In this document: positions 61,556 to 64,000 of the stretch, in pieces | Numbering within the stretch: position 1 is the first letter of the stretch | Layout: each line of letters begins with the position of its first letter | Source: Hyunsoonleella ulvae | Lineage (GTDB): Bacteria > Bacteroidota > Bacteroidia > Flavobacteriales > Flavobacteriaceae | Length of the DNA stretch: 64,000 nt | NCBI RefSeq assembly: GCF_016827605.1 | Contig: NZ_JAEPJQ010000002.1 | Span: 744,001-808,000, forward strand | Reading direction: 5' to 3' | Notes under the pieces: generated by a model | The model's input: the letters and a program-made list of their open reading frames with translations, nothing else | Database searches by the model: none | Told to the model about the DNA's origin: nothing | Translations under genes and position numbers: made by a program

Positions 61556-62236
61556 TTATTTTAACTCCCAGTTTTCCCAAACAAACTCATATTGATAAGT
61601 TAGTTTGTGAGTTTTTGATAATTCTGTTTGAATACCCTGCATTCTTTCTCTGGCGTTGGGTATTATAAAATCATGAAATTGCACCTGAATATTCTTAAAT
61701 ATTCTTAGCATATTATTTTCTATCAAAGATTCTAGCACTTCGTATTCTCCCCCTTCAATATTAATCTTTATTAAATCCACCTTTTCTATTTTATTAATTT
61801 TAATAAACTCTGTGATGGATTTTAATTGTATTGATTCATATTTCTTGGATTTAATATATACAGAAGAAGCGTTGTTTGTTAGACTGATTTTTACATTTTC
61901 GTTTTTACCTGATAACCCAAATTGGTAGACATTAACTTTATCATTATTAGTAAATTTTTCAAGTATTACATCATAAAAGGCCTTTATAGGTTCAAAAATA
62001 TAAATAGTAGGCTGGTATTTAGTATAAATTATTTCAGCAAACTCTCCTTTATACCCTCCCAAATCAAAAACTACAGACTTATCATTTAAAGGATATTTTA
62101 TTCTAAGAGTATTATCTCCATCTACTTTAAACCAAGGTTTACAGCGTTCCAACTGTATTTTATCTTGCTTCTTTTGATTTTCTATCCTTTTTCTAAATAG
62201 AATATTTCTTAAATGCTTTTTTATTTTTTGTATCAT
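61556..62236 (-). CDS. FkbM-family methyltransferase
   Basis: 226 residues. After a basic N-terminus the FkbM core is visible: VFDLGGYKGEFAEIIYTKYQ (SAM loop), YIFEPIKAFYDVI (acidic ribose-binding strand), VDLIKINIEGGEYEVLESLI (the family's I-x-x-E-G-E/G-E segment) and FKNIQVQFHDF. It probably O-methylates a sugar hydroxyl in the glycan. Placed between a GT11 and a GT2 gene in the same operon. Confidence 0.87.
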   Translation of the reverse strand: MIQKIKKHLRNILFRKRIENQKKQDKIQLERCKPWFKVDGDNTLRIKYPLNDKSVVFDLGGYKGEFAEIIYTKYQPTIYIFEPIKAFYDVILEKFTNNDKVNVYQFGLSGKNENVKISLTNNASSVYIKSKKYESIQLKSITEFIKINKIEKVDLIKINIEGGEYEVLESLIENNMLRIFKNIQVQFHDFIIPNARERMQGIQTELSKTHKLTYQYEFVWENWELK

Positions 62237-62283
62237 ATCCTATTTAAAAATAGAGTCCATTGAATATTGAATATCTTTTAACA

Positions 62284-63081
62284 TTAATTTCCATAAAAAA
62301 CTTTATAAATCAAGGCACATGTTTTTTTAAATACATAATTATTCCTTAGCTTATAATATACTTTGTAGGTATAAGTTGACGATAGCTTTTCATATTCTAT
62401 AAGCTTTTCATAATCACTAATAAATCGAGAAAAATTCTCCTCCAATACTTTATTACCTTCATTTGGCACGGTTTTACCTGAACTCACTCCATCTAAATAA
62501 AAATCAACTAAAGGTATATCTACATTTTTATATGAGCAATTATGCTTGAACAAAGCTAAAATATAAAACTTCCAATCTGATGCTATCTTAAAACTCTCAT
62601 CATAAAATCCTACTATTTCAAATAAAGACTTTTTTATAAATGTTGAAGGGTGCGGTAATGTTTTGGCATACATATAAGAAAACGTCATTTCCTTAGGAGG
62701 AGACACCAATCTAACTGTTTCTTTACCAATAAAATTAATATTAAATGAAATTAAATCCTCTTCAACAATAAAGGGAATAGCATCTGCTAAAGCGCTTTTA
62801 GAACTAAATACATCTCCACTATTTAAAAATAACACATACTCGTTATTAGCACTCCGTATACCTTTATTCATAGCATTGTATATACCATTATCTTTTTCTG
62901 ACACCCAATACGAAATCTCATCCTTATAATTTAAAATTACATCTACACTAGAATCAGTAGACCCCCCATCGATTACAATAGTCTCGAAACTTGTATATGT
63001 TTGCGAATAAATACTTTTTAAAGTTCTAGCCAGTCCTTCTGAGTTATTGTAATTAATTGTTATGATTGATATTTTACCCAT
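62284..63081 (-). CDS. Glycosyltransferase family 2 (WcaA/PgaC-like short form)
   Basis: 265 residues. ISIITINYNNSEGLARTLKS, ETIVIDGGSTDSSVDVI, VSEKDNGIYNAMNKGIRSAN, YVLFLNSGDVFS (NSGD in the DXD place) and LPHPSTFIKKSLFEIVGFYD with FKIASDWKFYIL. This is the well-marked colanic-acid WcaA/WcaE-like subgroup. Specificity unknown. The 47-base gap before the FkbM gene holds nothing recognisable. Confidence 0.9.
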   Translation of the reverse strand: MGKISIITINYNNSEGLARTLKSIYSQTYTSFETIVIDGGSTDSSVDVILNYKDEISYWVSEKDNGIYNAMNKGIRSANNEYVLFLNSGDVFSSKSALADAIPFIVEEDLISFNINFIGKETVRLVSPPKEMTFSYMYAKTLPHPSTFIKKSLFEIVGFYDESFKIASDWKFYILALFKHNCSYKNVDIPLVDFYLDGVSSGKTVPNEGNKVLEENFSRFISDYEKLIEYEKLSSTYTYKVYYKLRNNYVFKKTCALIYKVFYGN

Positions 63082-63109
63082 TAAACGAATTTAAAATATT
63101 ATGACTTAT

Positions 63110-64000
63110 TCAATCTTTAGTTAACTGGTTTTTTATGTGCTTTATTTTTTTCTTTATTTTATGGTTGACTGAGTTGTTTATATTAAGTTTTAATGTGATT
63201 TGTTTCTTATTCTTTTTTAACTCCATCTTTTCTAGAACATTAACTATCCATGGGAAAAATTGGTGTTTATTTAACGCATTTAGTTTTTCTAAACTGATGG
63301 CTTTTTTAGATGATTCATAGATATTACTATCTATAGCTTTTTCTATTACTTTTATTGTTTTTTGAAAATCATTAATATCAATTCTAATAAAACTTTTTTC
63401 ATTAACATATTCTTCTAGATTAGGGCATCCATAATAAAAAGGAAATGTTTGAGACAACATACAATCAAAAAATTTCTCGGTAACCCAATCTTCACAAAAA
63501 TCATTTTCTATTGCAATAGTATATTTATAATCAGCCAAAACATCCCATTTATCAGTAAAGTCATTAATACCTCTACCAAACAGATCTATTTTATCTCCAA
63601 AATATTCTTTAAGATTCATTACAAAATCTAAACGTTTTCTATGACCTTCAGTAAAAGCCTTATTTGAAGTAATAACCGAAATCAGTTTATCTTTTTTAAC
63701 TGAAGTCATCCCTAATAGTTGTTCATAAGATCTATTCACAAACCATGGGTTTGCATTATGAGTGTAAACAATATTCTGGTGCTTTAACTCTCTTTGAACC
63801 GTAAGTATTGTTCCAAATTGGTTTAAGAAACGTTTGGTAAATTTAGGGCTTGTACTATAGCATTCGGCTGGTATAAAAATGATATTCTCTTTGGGACATT
63901 TTACTGTTTCAGGCTTTAAATTATAATCAGAATAAATAACCCAAAAATCACACTCTTGTAAATTATCATCTATAATAAATTTATAATTTCCCCAAATTTG
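63110..64000 (-). CDS. GT10 family fucosyltransferase (5' end beyond the window)
   Basis: The frame is open to base 64000, and the GTG at 63739 is an internal Val, so at least 296 residues are visible and the start is off the edge. The upstream part reads QECDFWVIYSDYNLKPETVK, NIIFIPAECYSTSPKFTKRF and THNANPWFVNRSYEQLLG, as expected ahead of the GT10 core. The core has SVITSNKAFTEGHRKRLDFV, DLFGRGINDFTDKWDVLADY, IENDFCEDWVTEKFFDCMLS and FPFYYGCPNLEEYV. It parallels the GT10 gene at 54058. Donor probably GDP-fucose or GDP-colitose. Confidence 0.88.
   Translation of the reverse strand, partial: QIWGNYKFIIDDNLQECDFWVIYSDYNLKPETVKCPKENIIFIPAECYSTSPKFTKRFLNQFGTILTVQRELKHQNIVYTHNANPWFVNRSYEQLLGMTSVKKDKLISVITSNKAFTEGHRKRLDFVMNLKEYFGDKIDLFGRGINDFTDKWDVLADYKYTIAIENDFCEDWVTEKFFDCMLSQTFPFYYGCPNLEEYVNEKSFIRIDINDFQKTIKVIEKAIDSNIYESSKKAISLEKLNALNKHQFFPWIVNVLEKMELKKNKKQITLKLNINNSVNHKIKKKIKHIKNQLTKD

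Noticed and set aside
63110-63739. A complete 209-residue GT10 gene starting at GTG 63739
   Set aside because: The same frame stays open to the window edge and encodes typical GT10 N-terminal sequence, so the gene is partial and longer.
1-64000. CRISPR arrays, insertion sequences, rRNA and tRNA genes
   Set aside because: Reading both strands showed no regularly spaced direct repeats, transposase motifs, rRNA-like sequence or tRNA cloverleaf. A dedicated scan would be more sensitive.

Overview
The window looks like chromosomal DNA of a marine-type member of the Flavobacteriaceae (Bacteroidota). The basis is its AT-rich composition, two proteins ending in type IX secretion (T9SS) sorting domains, PorV/PorQ-like and DUF4105 proteins, a DUF3276 (PUR) protein, an extended NusB, a cyclophilin-FKBP fusion, promoters of the Bacteroidota TAnnTTTG type, few Shine-Dalgarno sequences and several TTG or GTG starts. 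No rRNA, tRNA, CRISPR array, insertion sequence or phage gene was seen. Region 1 (1-15.2 kb) is mostly housekeeping: the end of a spondin-domain T9SS protein, a secreted M43-type metalloprotease, pyrD, pepT, an HTH-membrane-WG-repeat protein, a YdeI-like protein, the nusB-DUF1573-yajC operon, an ABC exporter, the PUR-domain gene, a CsaA-like protein, a redoxin, a GNAT enzyme with a YfiT-like protein, and the dual-domain peptidyl-prolyl isomerase. Region 2 (about 15.4-20.25 kb) is an accessory island of small, same-strand, mostly unrecognised secreted, membrane or lipoprotein genes. They are separated by structured repeats that behave like integron attC sites: GTT-type core sites at the cassette start, a complementary copy just after the gene, and imperfect hairpins between. 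Two diverged copies of one ~105-nt structured repeat are present. No integrase is visible. This is the most unusual part of the window and may be an integrase-less cassette array. Region 3 (20.25-30.75 kb) returns to core functions: a RecQ lacking the usual zinc cysteines, then kdsD and tatC (overlapping by one base), a GC-richer REP-like element, lptB, a GH5 lipoprotein, a DUF808 protein, phosphatidylserine synthase, and a PorV/PorQ-like protein coupled to a DUF4105 protein. Region 4 (30.75 kb to the right edge) is one long leftward surface-polysaccharide cluster that runs off the window. It holds an initiating polyprenyl-phosphate sugar transferase, an O-antigen polymerase-like protein and about 19 glycosyltransferases (GT2, GT4, GT10, GT11, exostosin-like and less certain types). 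It also holds a GDP-mannose branch (gmd, a ColD-like dehydratase with His in place of the PLP lysine, and a GDP-fucose/colitose synthase-like reductase). The remaining genes are a nonulosonic-acid branch (NeuB-like synthase and a CMP-sialate synthetase fused to a HAD phosphatase), an MBOAT O-acyltransferase with a putative SGNH-like partner, and two methyltransferase-like genes. Together these predict an acylated cell-surface glycan carrying a sialic-acid-like sugar and fucose and/or colitose. No Wzx flippase or Wzz-type protein was recognised, so the cluster probably continues beyond position 64000.
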